Shown here one piece after another: positions 42,717 through 54,532 of a stretch of DNA of 64,000 nucleotides. How positions within the stretch are numbered: the stretch's first letter is position 1; each line of letters opens with the position of its first letter. Source of the DNA: Eulemur rufifrons. Taxonomy: Eukaryota; Chordata; Mammalia; Primates; Lemuridae. The stretch spans positions 15,751,501 through 15,815,500 of the forward strand of contig NC_090995.1 of the NCBI RefSeq assembly GCF_041146395.1, in the 5' to 3' direction. The notes under the pieces were generated by a model. It had not been told where the DNA came from and searched no databases. It saw only the letters and a list, made by a program, of their open reading frames with translations. The position numbers were made by a program, and so were the translations under genes.

Positions 42717-43272
42717 GAAAGGTACGACTGACAGCAAATGTTGATCTCTTTTTTCCTATGCTTGATGATTAGCAAAAACATTTTAGAACTATCACCCAGC
42801 CAGCTGCCTCATTTAGTAAACAGACTTACAGCCCAAAGAAGTTAGGTGGTTCATTCAAGGTCAGTCAGCTAATCACAGAGGCCAGTCTACCAGTTAACCT
42901 TAATTCAAAAGAATGTGATTTGGCAGAACTTGTTCAACCTGACCAATTCTTCTGAGCACTTACTGTGTATTAGGAGCTGAACTTAGAGATATGAGAATGA
43001 CTGGGAGCCATGCTAACCAGCTAAGTGAGGAAGACCACACCTACATCAACCATAGTTGTGGAAGGCTTTAACTGGTGTACTAGAAGCATATAGGACACAT
43101 TCTCTGAGCACTGCAAAGAAAACAACAAATTCTGCCATGAGCTGCCCAGAGTACATACCACCAAGAGAAGCACACATGCACGTTTCTTTTTCATTTTTAA
43201 AAATTATTCCCTAGGCTAATGATAAAGACTTGACGAAATGTCTAAGATCCTTAAGGTTTCCACCCTTGACTG
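42717..43272. other. unique DNA, no gene seen
   Basis: A faint reverse MIR-like piece may lie at 42790-42900. No exon recognised. Confidence 0.35.
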
Positions 43273-43280
43273 CAAGGTTC

Positions 43281-43975
<695 letters not shown>

Positions 43976-43984
43976 TAATGTTCT

Positions 43985-44465
43985 TATTTTTAAAAGAAAA
44001 AGAAAACTTTGACAGAACCAAACCAAAGCCTCTTCAGATGACAACTGATATTTTTGTCTGTAGGAGTGATATCACTTAATTAAATAAATGAGACAAAGTA
44101 TATACAGTGCTTAGCATAGTGCACATAATCAGGTGTTCAACAAATGTCCATGGTGATTCATTCATTCGTTAGTAGATAAGCATCACCACGACTTCGGTGG
44201 GACATCTATCAATTTATCAACCCAAGTTGTGAAGGGACCATAGAATGCCCTAAAGGTGGGGTGAAACAAGGAGAAGCAAAGTTTCTCAAGTTCCTTTGGA
44301 AGCATACTGTCTGCATCGCTCATCCCCACCCCCCAATCAAAAGACTCTCAGACTTGGCCCACTGTGTCGCGCCCAGTCTTCCAAAGAGTGCACCCTGCGG
44401 GCTCTTAATAATAATGCCTTTTATCACTTCAATAAACTGGGCGCCGAGAAACTGCATCATTCCAG
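43985..44465. other. mostly unique DNA with a short MIR/L2-like piece
   Basis: About 44080-44170 resembles a MIR or L2 tail ('acagtgcttagcatagtgca', 'ggtgttcaacaaatgtcc'). The rest, 44171-44465, shows nothing recognisable. Confidence 0.4.
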
Positions 44466-44479
44466 CCGCCCCCTGGTGG
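44466..44479 (-). promoter_or_regulatory. candidate CTCF-binding core motif
   Basis: The minus strand reads CCACCAGGGGGCGG, an almost exact match to the CTCF core CCACNAGGGGGCGC. It sits about 270 bp left of the 27-bp array at the edge of the CpG-rich block. Motif match only; occupancy is unknown. Confidence 0.6.
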
Positions 44480-44747
44480 GCTGCCCCGGAGCGATAGCAC
44501 GTTTCTTGCGTGGCAGGGACAGGACTGTAATTAAGAAACTGCCACCGAGTGAAACCAATTTTTCTAGGTACCAAGCTCAACGTTCAGGCTTGGGTGGCCC
44601 GGCCTAAGGCTCTCATGTGGTTTATGACAACGAAGCCCGTCAAGCTGGGGCCAAGCGAGCACGCACACGCACGCACACCATTAACATACGGGTGTGTTTC
44701 CACAGAACGTGCACTGGGAACAGGGCTGCGCGGGTCCCCGCGGCGCT

Positions 44748-45690
44748 CTTCCCGGGGACGACACACGGGACCCCCTTCCCGGGGACGACACCCCGGACCC
44801 CCTTCCCGGGGACGACACCCCGGGCCCCCTTCCCGGGGACGACACCCCGGGCCCCCTTCCCGGGGACGACACACCGGGCCCCCTTCCCGGGGACGACACC
44901 CCGGACCCCCTTCCCGGGGACGACACACCGGACCCCCTTCCCGGGGACGACACACGGGACCCCCTTCCCGGGGACGACACCCCGGGCCCCCTTCCCGGGG
45001 ACGACACCCCGGGCCCCCTTCCCGGGGACGACACACCGGGCCCCCTTCCCGGGGACGACACACCGGGCCCCCTTCCCGGGGGCCATACCCCGGACCCCCT
45101 TCCCGGGGACGACACCCCGGACCCCCTTCCCGGGGACGACACCCCGGACCCCCTTCCCGGGGACGACACCCCGGACCCCCTTCCCGGGGACGACACACCG
45201 GACCCCCTTCCCGGGGACGATACCCCGGACCGCCTTCCCGGGGACCATACCCCGGACCGCCTTCCCGGGGACGACACACCGGGCCCCCTTCCCGGGGACC
45301 ATACACCGGACCCCCTTCCCGGGGACCATACACCGGACCCCCTTCCCGGGGACGATACCCCGGACCCCCTTCCCGGGGACCATACCCCGGACCCCCTTCC
45401 CGGGGACGACACACCGGGCCCCCCTCCCGGGGACGACACCCCGGGCCCCCCTCCCGGGGACGACACCCCGGGCCCCCCTCCCGGGGACGACACACCGGGC
45501 CCCCCTCCCGGGGACGACACCCCGGGCCCCCCTTCCCGGGGACGACACACGGGACCCCCTTCCCGGGGACGACACCCCGGGCCCCCCTCCCGGGGACGAC
45601 ACACCGGGCCCCCCTCCCGGGGACGACACCCCGGGCCCCCCTTCCCGGGGACGACACCCCGGGCCCCCTTCCCGGGGACGCGCACGAGGC
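44748..45690. repeat. 27-bp GC-rich minisatellite, about 34 copies
   Basis: Unit CCCGGGGACGACACCCC followed by GGACCCCCTT. Common variants are ACACACCGG for ACACCCCGG, GGGCC for GGACC, and CCATACC or CGATACC for CGACACC. The CATA variants cluster at about 45240-45400, and from about 45415 to 45610 most units carry a one-base substitution that changes CTTCCC to CTCCC or CCTCC. Because 27 is divisible by three and no unit carries a stop, all frames stay open on both strands, giving 330-550 residue frames such as repeated PGDDTPDPL. I regard these as non-coding. The array would lie in intron 1 of the minus-strand gene that starts at 48199. Confidence 0.95.
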
Positions 45691-46720
45691 AGCGCCTCTA
45701 CCCGCGGGAAAGTCTGCGCTGCAGGGCGTGCGTTTCCAAGGCCACCGCCTCTCGGGAAGCCACCAAAGAGCAGGCAGCTGCTCGGGTGACTGAGGTCGAC
45801 CCGAGGCAGGGCTCGGTCCCCCGCTCCCCGCCCCCACCCCCGAGTGTGTCGCCGCCCGGAGCCGCCCCGCGCCCGCCCCGCGCCCCTGATTTGCGCCGGG
45901 CGGGTGAACTCTCCTTCCCGCAACCGGATGAATGACGGGCGGGCCGGGAGGGGAGGCCGAGACCCGGGCGCGGAGGACGGAGCGTCTTCCTCCCTCCCCC
46001 TCCGCGGGCACCAGCCGGGCCACCTTGCCGGCTGCGCCTCGCGCCCGGGCCGGCGTCCCAGGACCCCCGGCCCGACTCGCTCGCCGGTTCCCTCACGGGG
46101 CTGAGCCCAGGTCGCTCCCGACCGACCCCGGGGCGACGGCCACGCTCGCAGCCCCCTGCTCCCCCCAGCTCCGGGTGCCGCGCGCGGGCCGGAGCCCCGC
46201 AGGGAACCCGGGGGCGCGGGGCGCGGGAGAACGAACCCGACCCTCGTGGACCCCTTTCCCCGGGACGCGGCCCGGCCCGTGCCGCTCGGCACCGAGGAGA
46301 GTCCCGTCAGCGCGGCGAGGTGCCCACGTCCGGGACACGCTCCGGCTGCCGGTGACCGGACCTCGGGGGGCGACGGAGGGGGCGCGGAGGGCGGGCGACG
46401 GGCATTTTACACGTCAGCGGACCCGAAGTGTTTTCACACAGGTCGGCGCGACGGCGCGCTCCTCGCCCTGCTCTCCCTCGGGCGGCGGGTCTGGAAAAAG
46501 CAAGAAAATCTAACCTCGGAGGCGCCACCTCAGGCGACCCCCGCCCGCCACGCGCGCCTGCGGCGGGGAGGGGCCGCGGGGGGCGTCGTGACCCGAGTGC
46601 AAACAGCGGGGGGGGGGGCGGGAATCCTCTCAGGAAAAGCCGCCCCGGTTCCACTTCGGCCCCCCAGAAACTTCCACCGACACCGACCCACAGTGCCAGG
46701 AACCCGCTCGGCTTTCACCC
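45691..46720. promoter_or_regulatory. CpG island, left part
   Basis: Very GC-rich, CpG-dense unique DNA without repeats, separated from the island at 48.2-49.5 kb only by the TG/CA array. If the minus-strand exon at 48124-48199 is real, this is intron 1. It could also hold an alternative first exon or enhancer; I see no exon I can support. Near 46410-46440 there is a less GC-rich patch with ACGTCA, a half CRE. Confidence 0.6.
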
Positions 46721-46737
46721 TGCGCGCGCGCGCGCAC

Positions 46738-46768
<31 letters not shown>

Positions 46769-46999
46769 CACTGCACGCTCGCTCTCACACACACACACAC
46801 ACGCGGCACTGCACGCTCACTCACACACACACACGCGGCACTGCACGCTCACTCTCTCACACACACCACACACACACACACGCGGCACTGCACGCTCTCA
46901 CACACACACACACACACACACACGGCACTGCACGCTCTCTCACACACCACACACACACACACGCGCACATACACACACGCGAGGCACTGCACGCTCGCT

Positions 47000-47030
<31 letters not shown>

Positions 47031-47254
47031 CACGCGAGGCACTGCACGCTCACTCTCACACACACACACACGCGGCACTGCACATTCTCTCACACACACA
47101 CACACGCGACACTGCACGCTCTCTCACACACACGCACACACACACACACGCGACACTGCACGCTCGCTCTCACACACACACACACACACACACACGGCAC
47201 TGCACGCTCTCTCTCACACACACACACACACCGCACTGCACGATCTCTCTCTCA

Positions 47255-47285
<31 letters not shown>

Positions 47286-47381
47286 CGGCACTGCACGCTC
47301 TCTCTCACACACACACACACCGCACTGCACGCTCGCTCTCTCTCACACACACACACACACACACGCGGCACTGCACGCTCG

Positions 47382-47414
<33 letters not shown>

Positions 47415-47738
47415 ACGGCACTGCACGCTCGCTCTCTCACACACACACACACGCGGCACTGCACGCTCGCTCTCTCTCACACACACACACACACACGGCA
47501 CTGCACGCTCTCTCTCTCACACACACACACACGCGGCACTGCACGCTCTCACACACACACACACACACACACGGCACTGCACGCTCTCTCTCACACACAC
47601 ACACACACACGGCACTGCACGCTCGCTCTCTCACACACACACACACGCGGCACTGCACGCTCTCACACACACACACACACACACGGCACTGCACGCTCTC
47701 ACACACACACACGGCACTGCACGCTCTCTCTCACACAC

Positions 47739-47769
<31 letters not shown>

Positions 47770-48106
47770 GGCACTGCACGCGCTCTCTCTCACACACACA
47801 CACACACGGCACTGCACGAGCTCTCTCTCACACACACACGCACATACACACACGCGAGGCACTGCACGCTCGCTCACACACCACACACACACACACACAC
47901 ACGCGAGGCACTGCACGCTCGCTCTCACACACACACACACACACACGCGGCACTGCACGTTCTCTCACACACACACACGCGACACTGCACGCTCTCTCAC
48001 ACACACGCACACACACACACGCGACACTGCACGCTCTCTCACACACACCACACACACACACACAAGGCACTGCACGCTCACACACACACACACACACACA
48101 CACACG
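46721..48106. repeat. composite CA/TG minisatellite with 32 spacer copies
   Basis: Starts with a short CGCGCG run, then alternates (AC)n tracts with a spacer GGCACTGCACGCTC plus a variable (GCTC/TCTC)n piece. I count 32 copies of ACTGCACG (one is ACTGCACA). Repeat length varies from about 30 to 60 bp with the AC length. Rare variants (ACATTCTC, GCGACACTGC, CCGCACTGC, GCACATACACAC) define larger duplications inside the array; see findings. On the minus strand it reads (TG)n with GAGCGTGCAGTGCC spacers. It begins about 17 bases inside the presumed first intron. Long HTHTHT or VCVCVC frames across it are artefacts. Confidence 0.97.
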
Positions 48107-48123
48107 CGGCGCCGTCCTCTCAC

Positions 48124-48199
48124 CTTCGGAACCACGAGGCAACGCTGCAAACGCCGCCAACGCCAGGGCCACCCCGAGCCACACTCCGAGGACACCCAT
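48124..48199 (-). CDS. first coding exon of an unidentified secreted or membrane protein gene
   Basis: On the minus strand an ATG (48199-48197) lies in a strong start context (GCG before, G after) and opens 25 codons plus one base, beginning MGVLGVWLGVALAL and continuing with a further Ala/Phe/Leu-rich stretch that ends PRGSE. That is a textbook signal peptide: short start, hydrophobic core of about 16 residues, small residues near a likely cleavage site. At 48124 the exon ends with GAAG and the next bases GTGAGAG form a near-consensus splice donor. The phase is 1, the usual phase after signal-peptide exons. The upstream side is a long CpG-rich leader without a closer in-frame ATG that I prefer. 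The gene therefore runs leftward, and everything from 48123 down is intron until the next exon, which I did not find in the window. I do not recognise the protein. The alternative is a chance open frame, but the combination of start, signal peptide, donor, phase and CpG island argues against it. Confidence 0.65.
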
Positions 48200-49300
48200 C
48201 GCTGTTCGGCCCCCGCGCGGGGGGAGCCCGGCCTTCGGCGTCCAAGAACCGGCTCTCGGCCAAAACGCTGCCCTCGGCACCCCGAACCCGGCGCGCCGAG
48301 GGTGGGGACGGCGGGCGGCCACCCCCGGGGTGAGGAGATGCCCGGCCCGGCCGAGAGCGACGCTCACACCGGCCCGGAGGTCCGGGTCCCGCCGGCGGGG
48401 CAGGCCGAGGTCCGGGGGAAGGAGCGGAGCGCAGCCCTCGCGGCAAAGTCTCTCCGGAAAGTTGCCGCTCAGCGGCTGGCCGGGTCTCCCAGCATCTCCC
48501 GCAGGCTACAGCCTTCCGCCGCCCGGTCGCTGGCGGCGCAGATCCGGTCGCGCGTCGGTCCGAGGCAGCTTTGGAAAGTTCGCTGGGCACCAGACGGCGG
48601 CGCTGCGTCGGCCGAGCGGCGCGCCGGAGCCCGGAAAGACCCTCCCGCGCCCACCGCTCGGGCAGCCCACCCGGCTCGCCGGAAACTTTGTGCAGCGCCG
48701 CGGGCGGCTCCCGGGACGCGCCGGCGCCGCAGCCGCCCCGCGTCGCCTCGGGGGCGCTCCCTGCAGGACCGCGCACGAGCCGGCGGGGAACGGCGGGGGG
48801 CGCGGCGGGCGCCGCGGCTGCTACTTTGTCGCCCCCGCCCCTCGCCGGGGAGCCGAGCGCTGCGGGGCGCGGCCGGCTGCGCGCCGACACCCGCCTCCTG
48901 GCGGCGCGGCCACACCTGCTCTGCAGCGCGCAGCTGTGCTCGGGGCGCGGGGAGGAGCCGCAGTTTTCAGTGCTCGGAGGAAACAGCCGGGGAGGCGGGA
49001 GAAGATTCCCCAACTCAAGGCTGCCCGGGCGAGAGAGCCTGGAAACGCCCGACGGAGGGCCCAGTCTGCCCCGGCGTTGGAAGGACACACGCTCCGCCTG
49101 GCTCCGCCTCGCTCGCCCCTCTCCGTCGCTCGGTGTAAAAATGGACCCGGGGACTCCGAGCTTCGGCAGAGATTCCAGCGAGAGTCACGTGGGGAAGCGG
49201 GGAGCGAGGAGGCGGGGCGAGCGGAGGCCGAGAGAGCAACCTGATCCCCTCATTCATTCCCGGGAGCTCGAATTGGCTTTGTCTGGGGCGGGCTCCAAAG
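48200..49300 (-). promoter_or_regulatory. CpG-island promoter and 5' leader of the minus-strand gene
   Basis: Very GC- and CpG-rich, free of repeats, directly upstream of the signal-peptide exon. A CCAAT box on the minus strand lies at 49272-49276 (AAAGCCAATTC), an E-box CACGTG at 49186-49191 and GC boxes (GGGGCGGG-like) near 49205-49220. No TATA box is clear. The leader would be up to about 1 kb long if transcription starts just below 49190. The start site itself cannot be placed from sequence. The large open frames over this stretch on both strands reflect GC-richness only. Confidence 0.55.
48469..48495 (-). CDS. candidate upstream ORF in the leader
   Basis: A minus-strand ATG at 48495 opens a 9-codon frame (MLGDPASR, then stop) that ends 270 bases before the main ATG. 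With G at -3 (GAG before) and C at +4 its context is moderate. If the leader extends this far, it could reduce translation of the main frame. It is also possible that transcription starts below it. Confidence 0.3.
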   Translation of the reverse strand: MLGDPASR

Positions 49301-49591
49301 CGGTCACACCGGGGCCGGGGGCGGAGACAGGTGGCGTGGTCCTCGCCGAGGCACAGCTGCGGGCGCCGGCCGGCCGCGCGCCCCTCGCTCGGGGAGGGAC
49401 CGGTTCCCGGGGGACGGGCGCCCACGTGAAGGCCCTGGCGCTGCCCTCCTCGCAGCCCGCCACCCCCGGGGGACCAGGTGCGTGGGGCGGACCCGAGCCC
49501 TTTCGCCCACTCGGGTCGTGGCATCCTGGGTTCTGCCATCCGCTTGAGAGGCCCCTGTCACCATGGATCCACCTCTCCCTCCTGCGAGACG

Positions 49592-49925
49592 CTGTGCCCA
49601 GAGCGGCACAGTGGCTCACACCTATGATCCCAGCACTCTGGGAGGCCAAGGCAGGAGGACTGCTTGAGGCCAGGAGTTTGAGACCAGCCTGAGCAAGAAT
49701 GAGACCCCTGTCTCTACAACCTCCCCACCCACAAAAAAAGAAAGAAAGAAAAAGAAAAATTACCCAGGCATAGTGGGAGGCGACTGTAGCTCCAGCTACT
49801 CAGGAGGCTGAGGTAGGAGGATCGCTGGAGGCCAGGAGTTTGAGGTTGCTGTGAGCTATGATGATACCACTGCACTCTAGCCAGGGAGACAGAGTGAGAC
49901 CCTACCTCAAGATAATAATAATAAA
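49592..49925 (+). mobile_element. old Alu (AluJ-like), full length
   Basis: Both Alu arms with an A/AAAG-rich linker ('aaaaaaagaaagaaagaaaa') but without the lemur-type ATATATAG linker, and a right arm with 'tgagctatgatgataccact'. This fits an older AluJ-age copy at the edge of the CpG island. It ends in an (ATA)n run. Confidence 0.85.
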
Positions 49926-50031
49926 CAGAATAAAATAAAAAGAGGAGAGCCCACTCAAATAAGTAAAGGAAAAGAATTGTAAAAATGAAATTAATTTCAT
50001 AAACATCTAGACAGAACAAAGCTGATGCTCA

Positions 50032-50603
50032 TTGTAAAGGCCCACAAAAACGCTTGCTCGCTAGATGACCGATGTCCACTTGACCTAAGTCTATAATTTA
50101 AAGCTATGTTTGCTCGCTAGGTGACATATGTTCGGCTTGACTTATGTCTGTCTGTAACTGGAAAGATGTACTCTGCAGATGTAAAACGAAGCAATTAACT
50201 TGTAACTAATTGTTTAAACTTTCCAGCTGCCTGTCATGAAATGTATTGTGCTTGCTTGATGCCTGAAAGAATGTCCCTTAACTGGTGCCATCTGCTTCTG
50301 TAAACCTGCTCGCTTAAAGATTGTAGCCTAAATGGGGGGGGGGGGGCAGGCCTGGTCCGAGGCTGGTCCCAGACCCCACAGCTGTAGAAAAGGTGATATA
50401 CTGTTGTTTCAACCACCGTGCCTAAAGTCACGTAAGCTCTAACTTAGGATACTGTAAAACTTTCCTGTTTTTTCAGCTCAGGGCCATTCTCTGTACTTGC
50501 ACCCTAACAGGGCAGGGGGTGGTCGCTGGCCAGCTAATAAAGACTTATAACTTGCTCAATTTGGTCTCTAGGTGGTCATTTCTCGCGCTCCATACTATAA
50601 CAC
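50032..50603 (+). repeat. probable solo LTR of an endogenous retrovirus (class I-like)
   Basis: About 570 bp beginning TGTAAAGGCCC and ending near TATAACA, i.e. TG...CA ends. It has a polyadenylation signal AATAAA at 50536-50541 followed by a T/G-rich stretch with 'ctcaatttggtctctaggtg', the layout of a gammaretrovirus-like R-U5. The 5' part has a two-copy direct repeat (TGCTCGCTAG at 50055 and 50111). No gag, pol or env sequence follows on either side, so it is a lone LTR left after recombination. I could not find a clean 4-6 bp target repeat, so the exact ends are uncertain. Confidence 0.55.
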
Positions 50604-51607
50604 ACGTCTGTACCTAGATGATCTAACATGGTTCAAACATTATCTTTCTGTGCTGTCCCCTCCAGTGGAAAAAATACAACTAACCATACACTCTGATTTT
50701 TTAAAATTTCTTTTTAAGAAAGGAAGGCAATGGTTGTCATCCATAACTATACTTAAAAATCCTCTTATAGTCTAAGTATATTGAAAGATTTAAAAGAAGC
50801 TTCAAATTGAATTGGAAAGTTATTTATATGGTGCTACTTTACATAACTACCAAAAATAACCTCAGCTGTTTTTATTGTCAATATAAATGTGAGGATTCCA
50901 TAAGTGGCTACCTACATCAGACAAAAATAAAATAACACTCTGATGAACAGACATATTTCTAATGTGAGTCATTGAGGAGGTCCCCAGCTAGGCTGCCTAC
51001 CCAGGGCCCATGTGTTTGTAAAGATATCTATGTGCATTTACCCATAGAGCTTTTTACTTAACCCACCTCTGGCATCCCCCAAAAGACCTACCCATACAAG
51101 AAGAAGCAACTACAGTTTACTGTTGCTAAAGAAATACACGTCAACTACCTGTACTAGTCAACTCAGGCCTTTCGTAAATAGGAATGGACAGCCATAATTA
51201 AAACATGTTTGAGAAAAAAAAACATAGCTTGAAATAGAAATGTAAAGATGAACAAACAATATAACTGATTCCAGAGTAAAAAAGTATCATGCAAGAAAAA
51301 GGAGAAAATTTTTGAAAAGATTGAATTCATAGCCTGAAAGTTATTTGAAAGAACAGTATTTCTAAAAAGCAAACACTGGCTGCTATGAAACACAGAACAG
51401 AGAAGAACATAAAAGAGGTTTTGAAAAATAAAGATATAATTGCCAAAATGAGAAAAACTTAATAGAAGTTCCAAATAATGAAACACACGTAGCTAAAGAC
51501 TTTAATCAGTAGCCTGGAAGATAAAACTAAGGACATTTTCCAAACTTAGAGAAATTTAAATAAAAAAAAAAAAAAAAAGCAGTATAGCTCCAGGAGATGC
51601 AATATCT
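50604..51607. other. unique AT-rich DNA, no gene seen
   Basis: AT-rich; the 107-residue minus-strand frame at 51163-51486 is Phe/Leu-rich by composition only. Confidence 0.4.
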
Positions 51608-51620
51608 GTACCAAGAATTC

Positions 51621-52845
<1,225 letters not shown>

Positions 52846-53184
52846 GGCCGGGCGCGGTGGCTCACGCCTGTAATCCTAGCTCTCTGGGAGGCCGAGGTGG
52901 GCGGATCGTTTGAGCTCAGGAGTTCGAGACCAGCCTGAGCAAGAGCGAGACCCCACCTCTACTAAAAATAGAAAGAAATTATATGGACAGCTAAAAATAT
53001 ATATAGAAAAAATTAGCCGGGCATGGTGGCGCATGCCTGTAGTCCCAGCTACTCGGGAGGCTGAGACAGGAGGATCACTTGAGCTCAGGAGTTTGAGGTT
53101 GCTGTGAGCTAGGCTGAAGCCACGGCACTCACTCTAGCCTGGGCAACAGAGTGAGACTCTGTCTCAAAAAAAAAAAAAAAAAAA
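52846..53184 (+). mobile_element. Alu element, strepsirrhine-type, full length
   Basis: Starts GGCCGGGCGCGG directly after an A run and ends in about 19 A. Very close in sequence to the copy at 4467, including the ACCCCACCTCTACT variant. Target repeat not evident. Confidence 0.95.
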
Positions 53185-53574
53185 GTTTAAAACCTTAGGA
53201 CTCAAATTTTAAACTTCATTAGAGGAACACCAAATTGGAAGAGATATTTCTGGAAACAGAATTTAAAATATGAAAGATAAAATAGACGAATCGTATGACA
53301 ACAAAGCCCCAAAATATAAAAGTTGGCAGTCATGAGTGAAAAAACATGGTAGGCAGATCGAGAAGAGTTAAAACAGACAAAAAAGGGCATTCCAAGAGCT
53401 AAAAAGGGAACATACACAGGAGACGTTTAAAAAGACAACAAAAGAAAGATTCTGCTTTTCAGATTGAAATGTCAGGCATAAATAATTTTTTTAAATGACA
53501 TGCATTTTGACAAAATCCAGCAAAAACTATAGAAGCTATGCGAAAGAATGCCAAAGATAAAAATAAAGTCTCAG
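53185..53574. other. unique AT-rich DNA, no gene seen
   Basis: No feature recognised. Confidence 0.4.
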
Positions 53575-53702
53575 GTCAGGCATAGTGGCTCAGCCTGTAC
53601 TCCCAGCACTTTGCGAGGCCGAGGCAAGAGGATAGCATGTGGCCAGGAGTTCGAGACCAGCCTGGGCAACAAAGTGAGAGCCCATCTCTATAAAAAAAAA
53701 AT
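53575..53702 (+). repeat. free left Alu monomer (FLAM-like)
   Basis: A single Alu left arm: 'ggcatagtggctcagcctgt', 'cccagcactttgcgaggccg', 'gttcgagaccagcctgggca' followed by an A tail. No right arm. Confidence 0.8.
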
Positions 53703-53759
53703 TGTTGCCTCCCTCCCCGTTTTTCTGAAAGACACGGAACAGTGAGCCCATCTGATTTT

Positions 53760-54532
53760 CAATTTCCAGATCCTGGCTCCGAAGACGCCGAACTCGGAGT
53801 TTCACTGGCTCTCCAGCAAGGCCAGGAGGACTCCCTGGCGCCGCCGTCCCCGCCCGCTTAGCAGCGAGGGCTGCAGTACCGGCGCGGGCCACCAGAGGGC
53901 GCAGCGCCCTTCATGTCCCGCGGGGGCTTTGCCCGCGGCGTGAGAGGACGCGGTGCCGCCACGTTAGCGTCGTCCACGCGGTGGCCTCTCCACCCCAATG
54001 GGGTAGCAGCCTCTGAGCTGGACGTGGGTCTGGCTCAGCCTCTGTGAGGGAGGTCGCTGTCCTCTCTGTGCCACTGGCAGGGTGTTCAGGTTGTTCACAA
54101 ACGCCGTTTCCTTACAGCAGTTTCGTCCTTCCAGGGAACGTGGCGTCGCCGCGCACTGTCCTCTGTCTCCCGCCTTCAGAGTCCCCGGCGTCCTTGCCGT
54201 GTGAGGTCTGCGACGTCACGGAAAGTCCTCCCGTGTGTTTCACCGTGTGTTTTGCAGCAGCGGCACGCTCCCAGGTCGTCACCGTTGACCCCAAATCAGG
54301 AAACACACCTTCGTCCCCGACCGTCCCACCCCCAGGCCCGCTTCTCCGCCTTCCCCAGCTGGGGGAAAATGTGTCTTTCCCTTTGGTTCCAGTTTTCTTT
54401 TCCCGGAACCGTTTCCGAGACTGTCCCTCAGTTTCCCCGCCTTGGCAGATCTAAAGGGCAGAGCTGACTCCACGGCGGGTGTGGGCGGCGCCTCCTCCTG
54501 AGCGCACAGGCCTGGCCAGGCTTGCAGACCCC
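53760..54532. promoter_or_regulatory. CpG-rich block of unique DNA left of the 56-bp array
   Basis: GC- and CpG-rich, repeat-free and different from the flanks. It holds the CTCF-like motif at 53889 and a 44-codon frame (53913-54047, MSRGGFARGVRGRG at its start). It could be a second promoter or insulator, or simply GC-rich flank of the minisatellite. No exon is supported. Confidence 0.4.
53889..53904 (+). promoter_or_regulatory. candidate CTCF-binding core motif
   Basis: CCACCAGAGGGCGCAG matches the CTCF core CCACNAGRKGGCRS well. Opposite in orientation to the one at 44466, the pair pointing away from each other around the promoter region. Confidence 0.6.

Noticed and set aside
44549..46292. 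Open frames of 334-550 residues over the 27-bp array
   Set aside because: All frames are open because the unit lacks stops and is divisible by three. There is no start context, signal or unique domain.
46721..48106. CRISPR-like array (repeat GGCACTGCACGCTC with variable spacers)
   Set aside because: The 'spacers' are all AC dinucleotide runs, not unique sequence, and the host is a primate.
46428..49244. 938-residue plus-strand open frame and its 695-residue neighbour
   Set aside because: It is mostly HTHTHT repeats from the CA array, joined to GC-rich DNA with few stops. No domain, and a better-supported exon lies on the other strand.
53913..54047. 44-codon frame starting MSRGGFARGVRGRG with an internal GTGAGAG that could be a splice donor
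   Set aside because: Arg/Gly-rich and in a CpG-rich block, so tempting as a first exon, but there is no recognised family, and GC-rich DNA gives such frames by chance. Kept only as a note in the CpG block.
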